Assembly: GCA_017617125.1 (NCBI GenBank)
Contig: JAFZWY010000015.1
Span: forward strand, 1 to 64,000
From: Bacteroidales bacterium
GTDB lineage: Bacteria > Bacteroidota > Bacteroidia > Bacteroidales > ML635J-15
Direction: 5' to 3'
DNA: 64,000 bases
In this document: in pieces, positions 16,689 through 23,688 of the stretch
Position numbering within the stretch: the stretch's first letter is position 1
How the letters are laid out: each line of letters starts with the position of its first letter
Notes under the pieces: generated by a model
Told to the model about the DNA's origin: nothing
What the model saw: only the letters and a program-made list of their open reading frames with translations
Databases searched by the model: none
Position numbers and translations under genes: made by a program

Positions 16689-17501
16689 ATGAAACGATTT
16701 TCAATAATGCTGATTTTGCTGCTGACCGTGTGCTTTGCCATGGGACAGAAAACCTCATTGGAACACTCGCGCGTACCTATTTATTTGACTGGTGGCGGAA
16801 GTTTGGGTGCAACTGAATATTACGATGCTGGGGTGTCACCGTTGCATTACCTTGGTTTAGCCTTAGGTATCGATTTTGGACTTACAGTCGAATGGAAAAA
16901 ATGTCGCATTACATTGGATAATACCGTCGGCGGATGCTTGGCTGCTGGCAACAAGGCTGATTCCAAGGCCGGCGCATACGGCATTACAATTAATAATAGG
17001 GTTGGTTTCCTGTATCGTGTGTCAGAACCTGCCGACGGATTAAGACTTTGGGTTGGCGGTTCGTTCAATCCGTATACCGACATTCGCATAAACCAGAAAA
17101 TGATGAATGCAGCGGTTGGACTAACCTCGATGTATGCTATTGACGGAAACTTCCGTTTGGAATTCGACATTCCTTCGCGGCGTCGTACCGATTTGTTTAT
17201 GTTGTTTGCCGACATTTCATTGCCTCTTGTGGCTTTGGGCGAACGTCCAGGTTATGCATACGTATATAATGCTACTTCGTCAAGCAATCCGGTCGATTAT
17301 CTGCTAGACGGTTATCAGACATTTGCAAAGGCAATGCCTGGAGCAACAACCGACATCGGAATATTTTTCAACCTTAAGAATCGCAATAGGATAGGGCTTT
17401 CGTATCGTTGGGACTATTGGACTACTCACAATGCATCGGTACATCGTTTCGACAACGCCTATCACACTGTAAATTTAAAGTTCATGTTTAATATCAATTG
17501 A
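16689..17501 (+). CDS. Predicted outer-membrane beta-barrel protein
   Basis: 270 residues, no named family recognised. A signal peptide (IMLILLLTVCFAMG, cleaved about residue 19) is followed by a chain of alternating amphipathic strands with many aromatic and Gly residues and a C-terminal strand ending in NLKFMFNIN, as expected of a porin-like barrel inserted by Bam. The S41 peptidase gene starts 2 bp after its stop codon, so the two are co-transcribed and may act together at the envelope. A barrel fold is inferred from strand pattern only. Confidence 0.6.
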   Translation: MKRFSIMLILLLTVCFAMGQKTSLEHSRVPIYLTGGGSLGATEYYDAGVSPLHYLGLALGIDFGLTVEWKKCRITLDNTVGGCLAAGNKADSKAGAYGITINNRVGFLYRVSEPADGLRLWVGGSFNPYTDIRINQKMMNAAVGLTSMYAIDGNFRLEFDIPSRRRTDLFMLFADISLPLVALGERPGYAYVYNATSSSNPVDYLLDGYQTFAKAMPGATTDIGIFFNLKNRNRIGLSYRWDYWTTHNASVHRFDNAYHTVNLKFMFNIN

Positions 17502-17503
17502 TT

Positions 17504-18541
17504 ATGAGAAAAATACATATAATATCAGCCTTGTTTGCCTTTGTTTTGCTCGGTACTTCGTGCGAAAAGGCATTTATGGAAAAGGAGCCTAGCAACGACC
17601 CTGTAACAACCTTTGAATACCTTTGGGACGTTGTCGACAAGCAGTATTCTTTCTTCGATGTTAAAGGTGTTGACTGGGATTCGGTTTATGCTGTATATAG
17701 ACCAAAGGTTTCGGAAAAAATAAGTGACGACAGTTTGTTCAATGTCCTTGGTGCAATGTTGAATACACTCGATGACGGACATACAAACCTTGTTTCTTCG
17801 TTCGACGTATCGCATAACGAGGAAGTTTATCGCAGGATGTATGCAAACAAAAACATCAATACCGAAGTTGTTGTACTTAATTATCTGACAATCAATTATC
17901 ATACGACAGGAGCTTTTGCTCACAATGCTATCCGCGACGGTCAGATTGCATATCTGCGTTATTCGTCGTTTATGGATGCTATTGCTGATGACGATTTGGA
18001 ATATATTGTAAATAAGTACAAGAATACCAAGGGTATGATAATCGACTTGCGTCAGAATGGTGGCGGTAGTGTCGATAATGTCTGGAATCTGATGAAGCTT
18101 TTCCCGACAGGAAACAGACAGCTGTATCAGACGCAGATAAAGAATGGTCCTAAGCATGACGACTTTTCGGAAATGACTGTAATGGTGCAGCCTAGTCATG
18201 ATGAAAAAACAACTTATCGTCATCCTATTGCTGTGCTTACCGACCGTGGTTCGTTCAGTGCTACATCTTTCTTCTCACTGTGTGCTAAGTCGAATTTCCA
18301 GAATGTAACAGTTGTGGGCGATACCACAGGTGGCGGCTTGGGATTGCCAAATGGTGGCGAATTGCCAAACGGCTGGTCGTACCGTTTCTCGATCACGCGT
18401 ACCCTCGACATGAACAACAATAACTACGAAAATGGTATGCCACCCGATGTTACGGAAATCCTTGACCCGGTGCAGACTGCACAGGGCATCGACAATGTGA
18501 TAGAAAAGGCTTGCGATATATTGCTGAACGCAACAAAGTAA
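17504..18541 (+). CDS. S41 family peptidase, lipoprotein
   Basis: About 345 residues. The N-terminus is a lipoprotein signal (FAFVLLGTSC), so the mature protein is lipid-anchored in the periplasm or at the outer membrane. A tail-specific-protease-type domain follows: GQIAYLRYSSF, GMIIDLRQNGGGS (about 177-189), and the nucleophile region DRGSFSATSFFS, with the VGDTTGGGLGLPNG strand that lines the active site. The classical S41 Lys is not obvious in that strand, as in IRBP-like S41 members. No PDZ domain is clear. ATG 17504 was chosen over TTG 17498 because the latter overlaps the preceding stop. Substrate unknown. Confidence 0.85.
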   Translation: MRKIHIISALFAFVLLGTSCEKAFMEKEPSNDPVTTFEYLWDVVDKQYSFFDVKGVDWDSVYAVYRPKVSEKISDDSLFNVLGAMLNTLDDGHTNLVSSFDVSHNEEVYRRMYANKNINTEVVVLNYLTINYHTTGAFAHNAIRDGQIAYLRYSSFMDAIADDDLEYIVNKYKNTKGMIIDLRQNGGGSVDNVWNLMKLFPTGNRQLYQTQIKNGPKHDDFSEMTVMVQPSHDEKTTYRHPIAVLTDRGSFSATSFFSLCAKSNFQNVTVVGDTTGGGLGLPNGGELPNGWSYRFSITRTLDMNNNNYENGMPPDVTEILDPVQTAQGIDNVIEKACDILLNATK

Positions 18542-18583
18542 AATCGTCAATCGTCAATCGTAAATCGTCAATCGTCAATCCCA
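18542..18583. repeat. Heptanucleotide array AATCGTC, filling the gap before sugE
   Basis: AATCGTC, AATCGTC, AATCGTA, AATCGTC, AATCGTC, then a degraded AATCCCA occupy almost the whole gap between the S41 stop codon and the TTG start of the exporter. Confidence 0.85.
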
Positions 18584-18589
18584 ATCCCC

Positions 18590-18916
18590 TTGTCTTGGTT
18601 TTATCTCATATTGGCTGCATTGTTTGAGGTCGGCTGGCCTTTGGGCTTCAAGTTGTCCGACCTGCATCCCGAACATTTCTGGCTGTATATTTCGCTTGCA
18701 GTCGTAAGCATGGCACTTAGCGGTTTTTTCCTCTATCTGGCGCAACGGGTTATTCCCATTAGCACCGCCTACATAATTTGGACAGGAATCGGGGCTGTAT
18801 GTACCTTTGTGCTTGGCTTTGTGTTCTTTGGCGATTCGGCTTCGTTGCTGCGTATGTTCTTCGCCCTGCTGATACTGGTCGGCGTGGTAGGCTTGGAACT
18901 GACGGCCAGGGGATAA
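18590..18916 (+). CDS. sugE: SMR family exporter of the SugE/Gdx type (guanidinium exporter-like)
   Basis: 108 residues with four hydrophobic helices. The essential membrane Glu is E13 in LFEVGWPLGFK, and the ISTAYIIWTGIGAV block in helix 3 matches SugE/Gdx rather than EmrE. Gdx members export guanidinium in exchange for protons; that substrate is inferred from subfamily. The first in-frame start is TTG at 18590; there is no nearby ATG and no ribosome site, because a heptamer array fills the gap. No guanidine riboswitch is recognisable. It may be translated from the S41 transcript. Confidence 0.88.
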   Translation: MSWFYLILAALFEVGWPLGFKLSDLHPEHFWLYISLAVVSMALSGFFLYLAQRVIPISTAYIIWTGIGAVCTFVLGFVFFGDSASLLRMFFALLILVGVVGLELTARG

Positions 18917-18928
18917 ATCAGTTAATTC

Positions 18929-18956
18929 GACAATCGTAAGTCGTACTTCGTAAATA
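18929..18956. repeat. Heptanucleotide array upstream of a promoter
   Basis: Four 7-bp units GACAATC, GTAAGTC, GTACTTC, GTAAATA end 5 bases before the -7 box at 18962. The last two are close to units of the array at 12243-12270. Confidence 0.65.
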
Positions 18957-18961
18957 TTCCT

Positions 18962-18969
18962 TATCTTTG
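18962..18969 (+). promoter_or_regulatory. -7 box TATCTTTG of the five-gene operon
   Basis: TATCTTTGCA fits the consensus and lies 19 bases before the ATG at 18989, the first gene of an overlapping operon that runs to 21826. Confidence 0.7.
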
Positions 18970-18988
18970 CACTACAAAAACATATCTT

Positions 18989-19729
18989 ATGGCTTTACAG
19001 GAATCTTTTGAAATACAAGGAAATAAACTTTTCAAGCGCCGTAGCTGGCTGCCAGTATTGATACTTGTGCCTGGTGTGGCATGGTTTGCCTACCTAACTT
19101 ATTTGCGCAACGAGATGATGCCGTGGTGGTTGCCTGTGATTTTTCTGGGCATTGGTTTTATTGGTCTGGCAATCCGCATAATAACTGTCGGACATACACC
19201 TAAAGGTACTAGTGGACGTAACACGACTCAGGGACAGGTGGCAGAACAATTGAACACTTCTGGAATTTATTCCACAGTAAGGCATCCGCTTTATCTCGGC
19301 AATTTCTTCATGTGGCTGGCACCAGCGCTTATGGTCATGGACTTGTGGTTCGTACTATTCTTCTGCGCGTTCTACTGGATTTATTACGAGAGGATTATGT
19401 ACGCCGAAGAAGCATTCCTGCGTAAAAAGTTTGGTGACGCTTATCTCGAATGGGCAAATGTTACGCCAGCATTCGTTCCTAGTTTCCGCAACCATCGCAA
19501 ATCGACCCTTCCGTTTTCGGTACGTAATGTGCTCAAGCGCGAGTACAATGGTTTTTTCAATCTGATACTTATAATGACAGCATTCCGCGTGCTCGAATTT
19601 GCAATAGTAGAACATCGGTTCTATCTTGACTTGGTATGGATTTGCATTTTCGGTGCAGGATTGCTTATTTTCTTGGTGCTGAAGATTTTGAAGAAATTCA
19701 CAAACGTATTAAACGTGGAGGGCAGATAA
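18989..19729 (+). CDS. ICMT/PEMT-type membrane methyltransferase, possibly lipid phosphate-directed
   Basis: 246 residues with about five hydrophobic segments. The S-adenosylmethionine-binding signature of the isoprenylcysteine carboxyl methyltransferase-like superfamily is present: STVRHPLYLGNFFMWLAP (about 92-109) and YAEEAFLRKKFGDAYLEW (about 135-152). Similar bacterial proteins include LmtA, a lipid A phosphate methyltransferase; assignment to that role is my inference. It is the first gene of an operon in which each following gene overlaps the previous stop, so it is translated together with a lipoprotein, DUF5063, an exonuclease and a thioesterase. Confidence 0.75.
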   Translation: MALQESFEIQGNKLFKRRSWLPVLILVPGVAWFAYLTYLRNEMMPWWLPVIFLGIGFIGLAIRIITVGHTPKGTSGRNTTQGQVAEQLNTSGIYSTVRHPLYLGNFFMWLAPALMVMDLWFVLFFCAFYWIYYERIMYAEEAFLRKKFGDAYLEWANVTPAFVPSFRNHRKSTLPFSVRNVLKREYNGFFNLILIMTAFRVLEFAIVEHRFYLDLVWICIFGAGLLIFLVLKILKKFTNVLNVEGR

Positions 19730-20334
19730 TGAAAAGATATTTTGTGTTTGCAGTTGTTTTGTCGCTTGTTGCGCTTTCGTCGTGCAAGAATGGTGGAGGT
19801 GAGGAACGTGGCGACCTTGTGACGCGTAAGATTCTGTACGATGTGCCTATTGTAAATCTTCAGCTGGAAGACCGTACCGAAAAGGATCCGAATTGGTTCT
19901 GGGAAAATCTGCCATATCCGTCGGGCGATGAGTTTATCGACAAGCTTTTTGCCGATGTCCGCGACTGCGAAATACCTATTTATTATTACGAGCCCGAAGG
20001 CGACTACGACCATCTCGACCGCATTCCCGATAAGGAAGTTAAGCGATTGTTCGAGAACGATATGACTGTATCGCTTCCTGTACCCGATGTTTTCGACGAG
20101 ACGACAAATAGTTTCATATCGAGGCCTAATGTCGATTTTCCGCTTGACCAGACAAGGATTCTGAAACTCAGATTCTTGGAAGAATGGCGCATCTATGACG
20201 GAATGATAGAAAAGAATGTTCTTGCTGTGGCACCTGTATTTACGATAAATATTGGCGGTACCGATGCTGCAGAGGGCTACGAATACAATACGGTTAAGTT
20301 CTGGTTTATGGCCGACAAAAAACTTTTGAAATAA
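19729..20334 (+). CDS. Lipoprotein of unknown function
   Basis: 201 residues starting at ATG 19729, which overlaps the preceding stop (TAATG). The N-terminus is a lipoprotein signal (VVLSLVALSSCKN). The body is acidic and charged with no named domain. The C-terminal part (ILKLRFLEEWRIYDG, then VLAVAPVFTINIGG and KFWFMADKKLLK) recalls the strand order of GldN/PorN C-termini, but the likeness is weak and it lacks the full length, so no function is assigned. It is co-translated with the methyltransferase upstream and DUF5063 downstream. Confidence 0.75.
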   Translation: MKRYFVFAVVLSLVALSSCKNGGGEERGDLVTRKILYDVPIVNLQLEDRTEKDPNWFWENLPYPSGDEFIDKLFADVRDCEIPIYYYEPEGDYDHLDRIPDKEVKRLFENDMTVSLPVPDVFDETTNSFISRPNVDFPLDQTRILKLRFLEEWRIYDGMIEKNVLAVAPVFTINIGGTDAAEGYEYNTVKFWFMADKKLLK

Positions 20335-20852
20335 TGGAAGAGTATAATGTCGTATATCAGCGCGAAGCTATTGAATTTGTGACAGTTGCAAAGGAATTTG
20401 TGTCGTTTCTCGAGAATGCCCGTGACTTTAGCAAGGATGATTTTGTTGACCATGCGGTGAAGATTCTACCGTTGCTCTACCTGAAGGGAACATTGTTGCC
20501 CGAAATAGAGGACTACGATGAGAGTTTTTCGGAAAAGTTCGTAGATGAAGCAGCTTGGTCGTACATACAGCAGGTAACTTCGTCGAAGCTAGAGGACGAC
20601 GACGATTTCATACAGGTACAGGACGCCGGTATGATGAGTTCGATGGACTCGATGAGCGTAGGCTTGTCGGAGATCTTTGCCGACTTGTATCAGGAGATGG
20701 CCGACCTCGTAGGCGCCTACCGTATAGCAAACGATGATGTTATGCTTGTGGCTTTGGCATGCTGCCGCAACAATTTCCCCGAATATTGGGGCGTGAGATT
20801 GCTTTCGTTGTTGAAGGCTCTTCACGAGATAAAGTATCGCAATGATGACTGA
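20334..20852 (+). CDS. DUF5063 family protein
   Basis: 172 residues matching the DUF5063 family of Bacteroidota: mostly helical, cytoplasmic, with EFVTVAKEFVSFLENA near 14-29, FVDHAVKILPLLYLKG near 40-55 and a C-terminal ACCRNNFPEYWGVRLLSLLK block. The family commonly sits next to a 3'-5' exonuclease gene, as here. Function is unknown. Its ATG overlaps the stop of the lipoprotein gene (TAATG), and the exonuclease start lies inside its last codons. Confidence 0.85.
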   Translation: MEEYNVVYQREAIEFVTVAKEFVSFLENARDFSKDDFVDHAVKILPLLYLKGTLLPEIEDYDESFSEKFVDEAAWSYIQQVTSSKLEDDDDFIQVQDAGMMSSMDSMSVGLSEIFADLYQEMADLVGAYRIANDDVMLVALACCRNNFPEYWGVRLLSLLKALHEIKYRNDD

Positions 20853-21444
20853 AAATAAGTATAGTCCGAATATTACCAACGAAGAACTGATGGTTTTGCC
20901 GCTGTATTCCTACGACGGCGAAGTTGTGTGTGTCGATACAATGGAGAAGTTTTACCAGGTGAAGGACGAACTTTTCCTGGAACCGCTCTGGGGCTTCGAT
21001 ACAGAGACTAAACCTTGTTTCAAGAAGGGCGCATCGAACAGGAAGAATGTGGCGCTTCTACAGTTGAGCAGCAGGGAGAAAACCTACATATTCAGGCTCA
21101 GCATAATAGGTATGCCGAAGGAACTTTGCGATTTCCTTTCGTCAGACAGGTTTACCAAAATCGGACTTTCGTCTCGCGACGACATAAAGGGATTGCAAAA
21201 GCTTACACCATTTACACCAGCGGGATTTATTGATTTGCAGAGCATTGCGCCCGATTATGGAATAGAGGAGAAAAGCTTGCGCAAGATGGCGGCAATAGTG
21301 CTTGGCGTCAGAATCTCAAAGGCTCAGCAACTTAGCAACTGGGAAAGCGAGACGCTTAACGAAAAGCAGATTCGCTATGCGGCTACGGACTCGTGGGTTA
21401 CGAGACAGATTTATGTAAGGCTTACCGATGGAAACAACATATAA
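20842..21444 (+). CDS. 3'-5' exonuclease (RNase D/WRN-like DEDDy family)
   Basis: 200 residues, a single DNA_pol_A_exo1-type domain. The metal-binding residues are visible: WGFDTETKP (Asp and Glu of motif I), IGLSSRDDIKGL (motif II Asp) and the motif III Tyr-x3-Asp in IRYAATDSWVTRQIY. It should remove nucleotides from 3' ends of RNA or DNA; there is no HRDC domain, so the substrate is unclear. It overlaps DUF5063 by 11 bp and the thioesterase by 17 bp. ATG 20845 is an equally possible start. Confidence 0.88.
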   Translation: MMTENKYSPNITNEELMVLPLYSYDGEVVCVDTMEKFYQVKDELFLEPLWGFDTETKPCFKKGASNRKNVALLQLSSREKTYIFRLSIIGMPKELCDFLSSDRFTKIGLSSRDDIKGLQKLTPFTPAGFIDLQSIAPDYGIEEKSLRKMAAIVLGVRISKAQQLSNWESETLNEKQIRYAATDSWVTRQIYVRLTDGNNI

Positions 21445-21826
21445 ATATCGTGTTCTTTATGCTGACACCGATGCTATGGGCGTGGTGTACTACGGCAACT
21501 ATCTGCGCATATACGAGGCTGCGCGTGGCGATTTTCTCCACAAGGTTGGAATGCCGTTCTCGAAGATGGCGGCGGAACTTAACATTGTATGTCCAGTTGT
21601 TAATGCCGAAATCAACTACCACAAGCCAGCTGTGCTCGACGAGGAAATTACCGTAAAGACAAGCATTGTGTCGCTGCGTGGTGCACGAATGGTTTTCCTT
21701 CAGCAGATATTCAATGCCGATGGCGTGCTGCTCAACGACATAAAGGTGACTGTGGCTTTTGTCGATATGGAAAAGAGGAGACCTGTAAAATATCCGGATG
21801 AGTTTGAACAGGTTATTCTTGTGTAA
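21428..21826 (+). CDS. Acyl-CoA thioesterase of the YbgC/FadM (4-hydroxybenzoyl-CoA thioesterase-like) family
   Basis: 132 residues, a single hot-dog domain. The family signature VLYADTDAMGVVYYGNYLRI (about 9-28) contains the catalytic Asp. It hydrolyses acyl-CoA or acyl-ACP; the acyl group cannot be predicted. It is the last gene of the operon and overlaps the exonuclease by 17 bp. A direct functional link to its operon partners is not evident, apart from the lipid-related methyltransferase at the start. Confidence 0.9.
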   Translation: METTYKYRVLYADTDAMGVVYYGNYLRIYEAARGDFLHKVGMPFSKMAAELNIVCPVVNAEINYHKPAVLDEEITVKTSIVSLRGARMVFLQQIFNADGVLLNDIKVTVAFVDMEKRRPVKYPDEFEQVILV

Positions 21827-21915
21827 TAATCTTATAATCAGTATTTTAACTATTTATTAAACCTCGTTGTTCACAAATAGAGGATAGGCGAGGGTGCTAG
21901 TTGTATATTTTGTGG

Positions 21916-21923
21916 TAATTTTG
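21916..21923 (+). promoter_or_regulatory. -7 box TAATTTTG of the zeta-like kinase gene
   Basis: TAATTTTGCA fits the consensus; the start codon at 21952 is 28 bases downstream. Confidence 0.55.
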
Positions 21924-21951
21924 CATCGTCGAAAAAATTGATGATTGAGAA

Positions 21952-22527
21952 ATGAATATGTATGTAATTGCAGGTTGCAATGGAGCCGGTAAGACAACGG
22001 CTTCATATTCCATACTTCCAGAAATGCTGGAATGTACTCAGTTCATCAATTCCGACGAAATTGCCAAGGAGTTGTCGGCACAGTCGAAGGGCATAAAGTT
22101 CGAGGCAACGCGCATAATGCTTGCCCGTATGTATGCACTTATTGAGGAAGGAAGTGATTTCGCTTTCGAGACTACTTTGGCAACAAAGACATTCAAGGCT
22201 ATCATCAAGAAGGCAAAGGACAAGGGTTATAAGGTGACTCTTGTTTACTTTTGGCTTGATACGCCAGAGCTTGCTTTACGTCGCGTGCAGGAACGCGTTG
22301 AGCACGGTGGTCACGATGTGCCTAAGGATGTGGTATACAGAAGGTATGTGGCAGGAATGCGTTATCTTTCGCAGATATACATTCCTATTGCCGACTACTG
22401 GATGATAATTGATAATTCGAACAATCCTTTCAAACTTATTGCCGATGGAGCAAAGGAAGAGTTGTTGAATGTTTATGATGAAGATGTTTTTAATCAAATA
22501 ATTACAGATGGAAAATTGCGAAATTAA
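21952..22527 (+). CDS. Zeta-toxin-like P-loop kinase
   Basis: 191 residues. Walker A GCNGAGKTT is at 8-16, NSDEIAKEL near 34-42 and FAFETTLA near 63-70, the pattern of zeta toxins and their chromosomal relatives, which phosphorylate UDP-sugars or other small molecules. The C-terminal helices (LRRVQERVEHGGHDVPKDVV) are also typical. A 57-residue frame overlaps its end by 20 bp and could encode a partner. The order (kinase first) differs from the classical epsilon-zeta order, so toxin activity is not assured; many such proteins are single-gene kinases. Confidence 0.82.
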   Translation: MNMYVIAGCNGAGKTTASYSILPEMLECTQFINSDEIAKELSAQSKGIKFEATRIMLARMYALIEEGSDFAFETTLATKTFKAIIKKAKDKGYKVTLVYFWLDTPELALRRVQERVEHGGHDVPKDVVYRRYVAGMRYLSQIYIPIADYWMIIDNSNNPFKLIADGAKEELLNVYDEDVFNQIITDGKLRN

Positions 22528-22681
22528 AGAACTTCGAAAGAAAATTCTTAATGGATTGAATCTTTCTTATCGAAAATTATTGGAGACAAGAAAACAGTTG
22601 AACGAAACAATAGTTGTTTCGGAAGGTGGTAAAGTTGTATTGCTTGAAGCAAAAAAGGTTAGATTAAAAGTTTACAAATAG
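22508..22681 (+). CDS. 57-residue small protein overlapping the zeta-like kinase
   Basis: ATG 22508 to TAG 22681, starting inside the kinase gene in another frame. The product is MENCEIKELRKKIL followed by a basic, helix-prone sequence, then a short strand-rich tail VVSEGGKVVLLEAKKVRLKV. Codon choice is plausible and the frame ends 4 bp before the next gene. No family recognised. Its coupling suggests a partner or antidote for the kinase; this is inference. Confidence 0.65.
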   Translation: MENCEIKELRKKILNGLNLSYRKLLETRKQLNETIVVSEGGKVVLLEAKKVRLKVYK

Positions 22682-22685
22682 GATT

Positions 22686-23534
22686 ATGGATAAAGTTGCC
22701 GAACTACAGACAATTGCTACTCAGGTAAGGCGCGACCTGCTGAGAATGATTCATGCAAAAAAATCGGGACATCCGGGCGGATCGCTTGGCGTTACCGACT
22801 TGATGGTTACATTGTATTTTGATGTAATGGAACACGACCCCAAGCATTTCGATATTAATGGCAAGGGACAGGACTTGTTTTTCCTTTCCAACGGTCATAC
22901 ATCGGCTGCATGGTACAGTGTTCTGGCACGTTCAGGATATTTTCCAGTAGAGGAACTCAAGACTTTCCGTGCTATAAATTCTCGTTTGCAGGGACATCCT
23001 ACCACTGCAGAAGGTTTGCCGGGAATTCGTATTGCATCGGGTTCGCTAGGACAGGGCTTGTCGGCTGCCTGTGGCGCTGCATTGGCAAAGAAGCTCAATG
23101 GCGATAATCATACCGTTTTCTGCCTTATGGGCGACGGCGAAATCGAGGAAGGTCAGATCTGGGAGGCTGCAATGTTTGCAAATGCCCGCGAAATCGACAA
23201 CCTTGTTGCTTTTGTCGACCTCAACCGCAAGCAGATTGACGGTACTACCGAGGATGTCATGAAACTTGGCGATGTTAAGGCTAAGTGGGAAGCATTTGGC
23301 TGGTATGTACTCGAGTGCAACGGCAACGACATTGCCGACCTGCGCAAGACTATTACCGATGCAAAGGGTCACCTTGGCAACAAGAAGCCTGTCATTATAC
23401 TCATGAAGACCGAAATGGGTATGGGTGTCGATTTCATGATGGGAACCCACAAGTGGCACGGCACTCCACCAAACGACGAGCAGCTTGCTGCCGCCTTGGC
23501 ACAGTTGCCTGAAACTCCACTAGGCGACTATTAA
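22686..23534 (+). CDS. Transketolase, N-terminal (thiamine diphosphate-binding) subunit
   Basis: 282 residues, equal to the N-terminal half of transketolase as found in organisms with split enzymes. GHPGGSLGVTDLMVTLYFDV is near 28-47, the thiamine diphosphate motif GDGEIEEGQIWEA near 150-162 with VDLNRKQIDG near 177-186. It needs the pyrimidine-binding C-terminal subunit to act in the non-oxidative pentose phosphate pathway or a related DXS-like/ketotransfer reaction. The expected C-terminal gene is not adjacent: a terminator and an unrelated surface gene follow. It starts 4 bp after the small kinase-partner frame. Confidence 0.92.
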   Translation: MDKVAELQTIATQVRRDLLRMIHAKKSGHPGGSLGVTDLMVTLYFDVMEHDPKHFDINGKGQDLFFLSNGHTSAAWYSVLARSGYFPVEELKTFRAINSRLQGHPTTAEGLPGIRIASGSLGQGLSAACGAALAKKLNGDNHTVFCLMGDGEIEEGQIWEAAMFANAREIDNLVAFVDLNRKQIDGTTEDVMKLGDVKAKWEAFGWYVLECNGNDIADLRKTITDAKGHLGNKKPVIILMKTEMGMGVDFMMGTHKWHGTPPNDEQLAAALAQLPETPLGDY

Positions 23535-23557
23535 ATTGAATTTGCTAGATTTTATAT

Positions 23558-23588
23558 AACGGCGTTCTATTTGGGATGCCGTTTTTTT
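23558..23588 (+). terminator. Intrinsic terminator after the transketolase half
   Basis: AACGGCGTTC and GGGATGCCGTT form a stem around TATTT, followed by a T-run. It lies 24 bases past the stop codon, confirming that no C-terminal subunit is co-transcribed. Confidence 0.75.
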
Positions 23589-23656
23589 GTTTACGAAGTG
23601 CCTTTATCTGCTTATTACTTACAAATATAAAATGTTTTTACAATTGCTTTTTTTAT

Positions 23657-23664
23657 TATATTTG
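23657..23664 (+). promoter_or_regulatory. -7 box TATATTTG of the paralogous-domain surface gene
   Basis: TATATTTGCA fits the consensus, with TTGC at 23644-23647 upstream; the ATG at 23689 is 24 bases downstream. Confidence 0.6.
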
Positions 23665-23688
23665 CAAGCACATTAAATAGTAAATAAT

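Noticed and set aside
22686..23534. Transketolase pseudogene
   Set aside because: The length equals a standard N-terminal subunit and all thiamine-diphosphate motifs are intact, so a split enzyme is more likely than a truncation.
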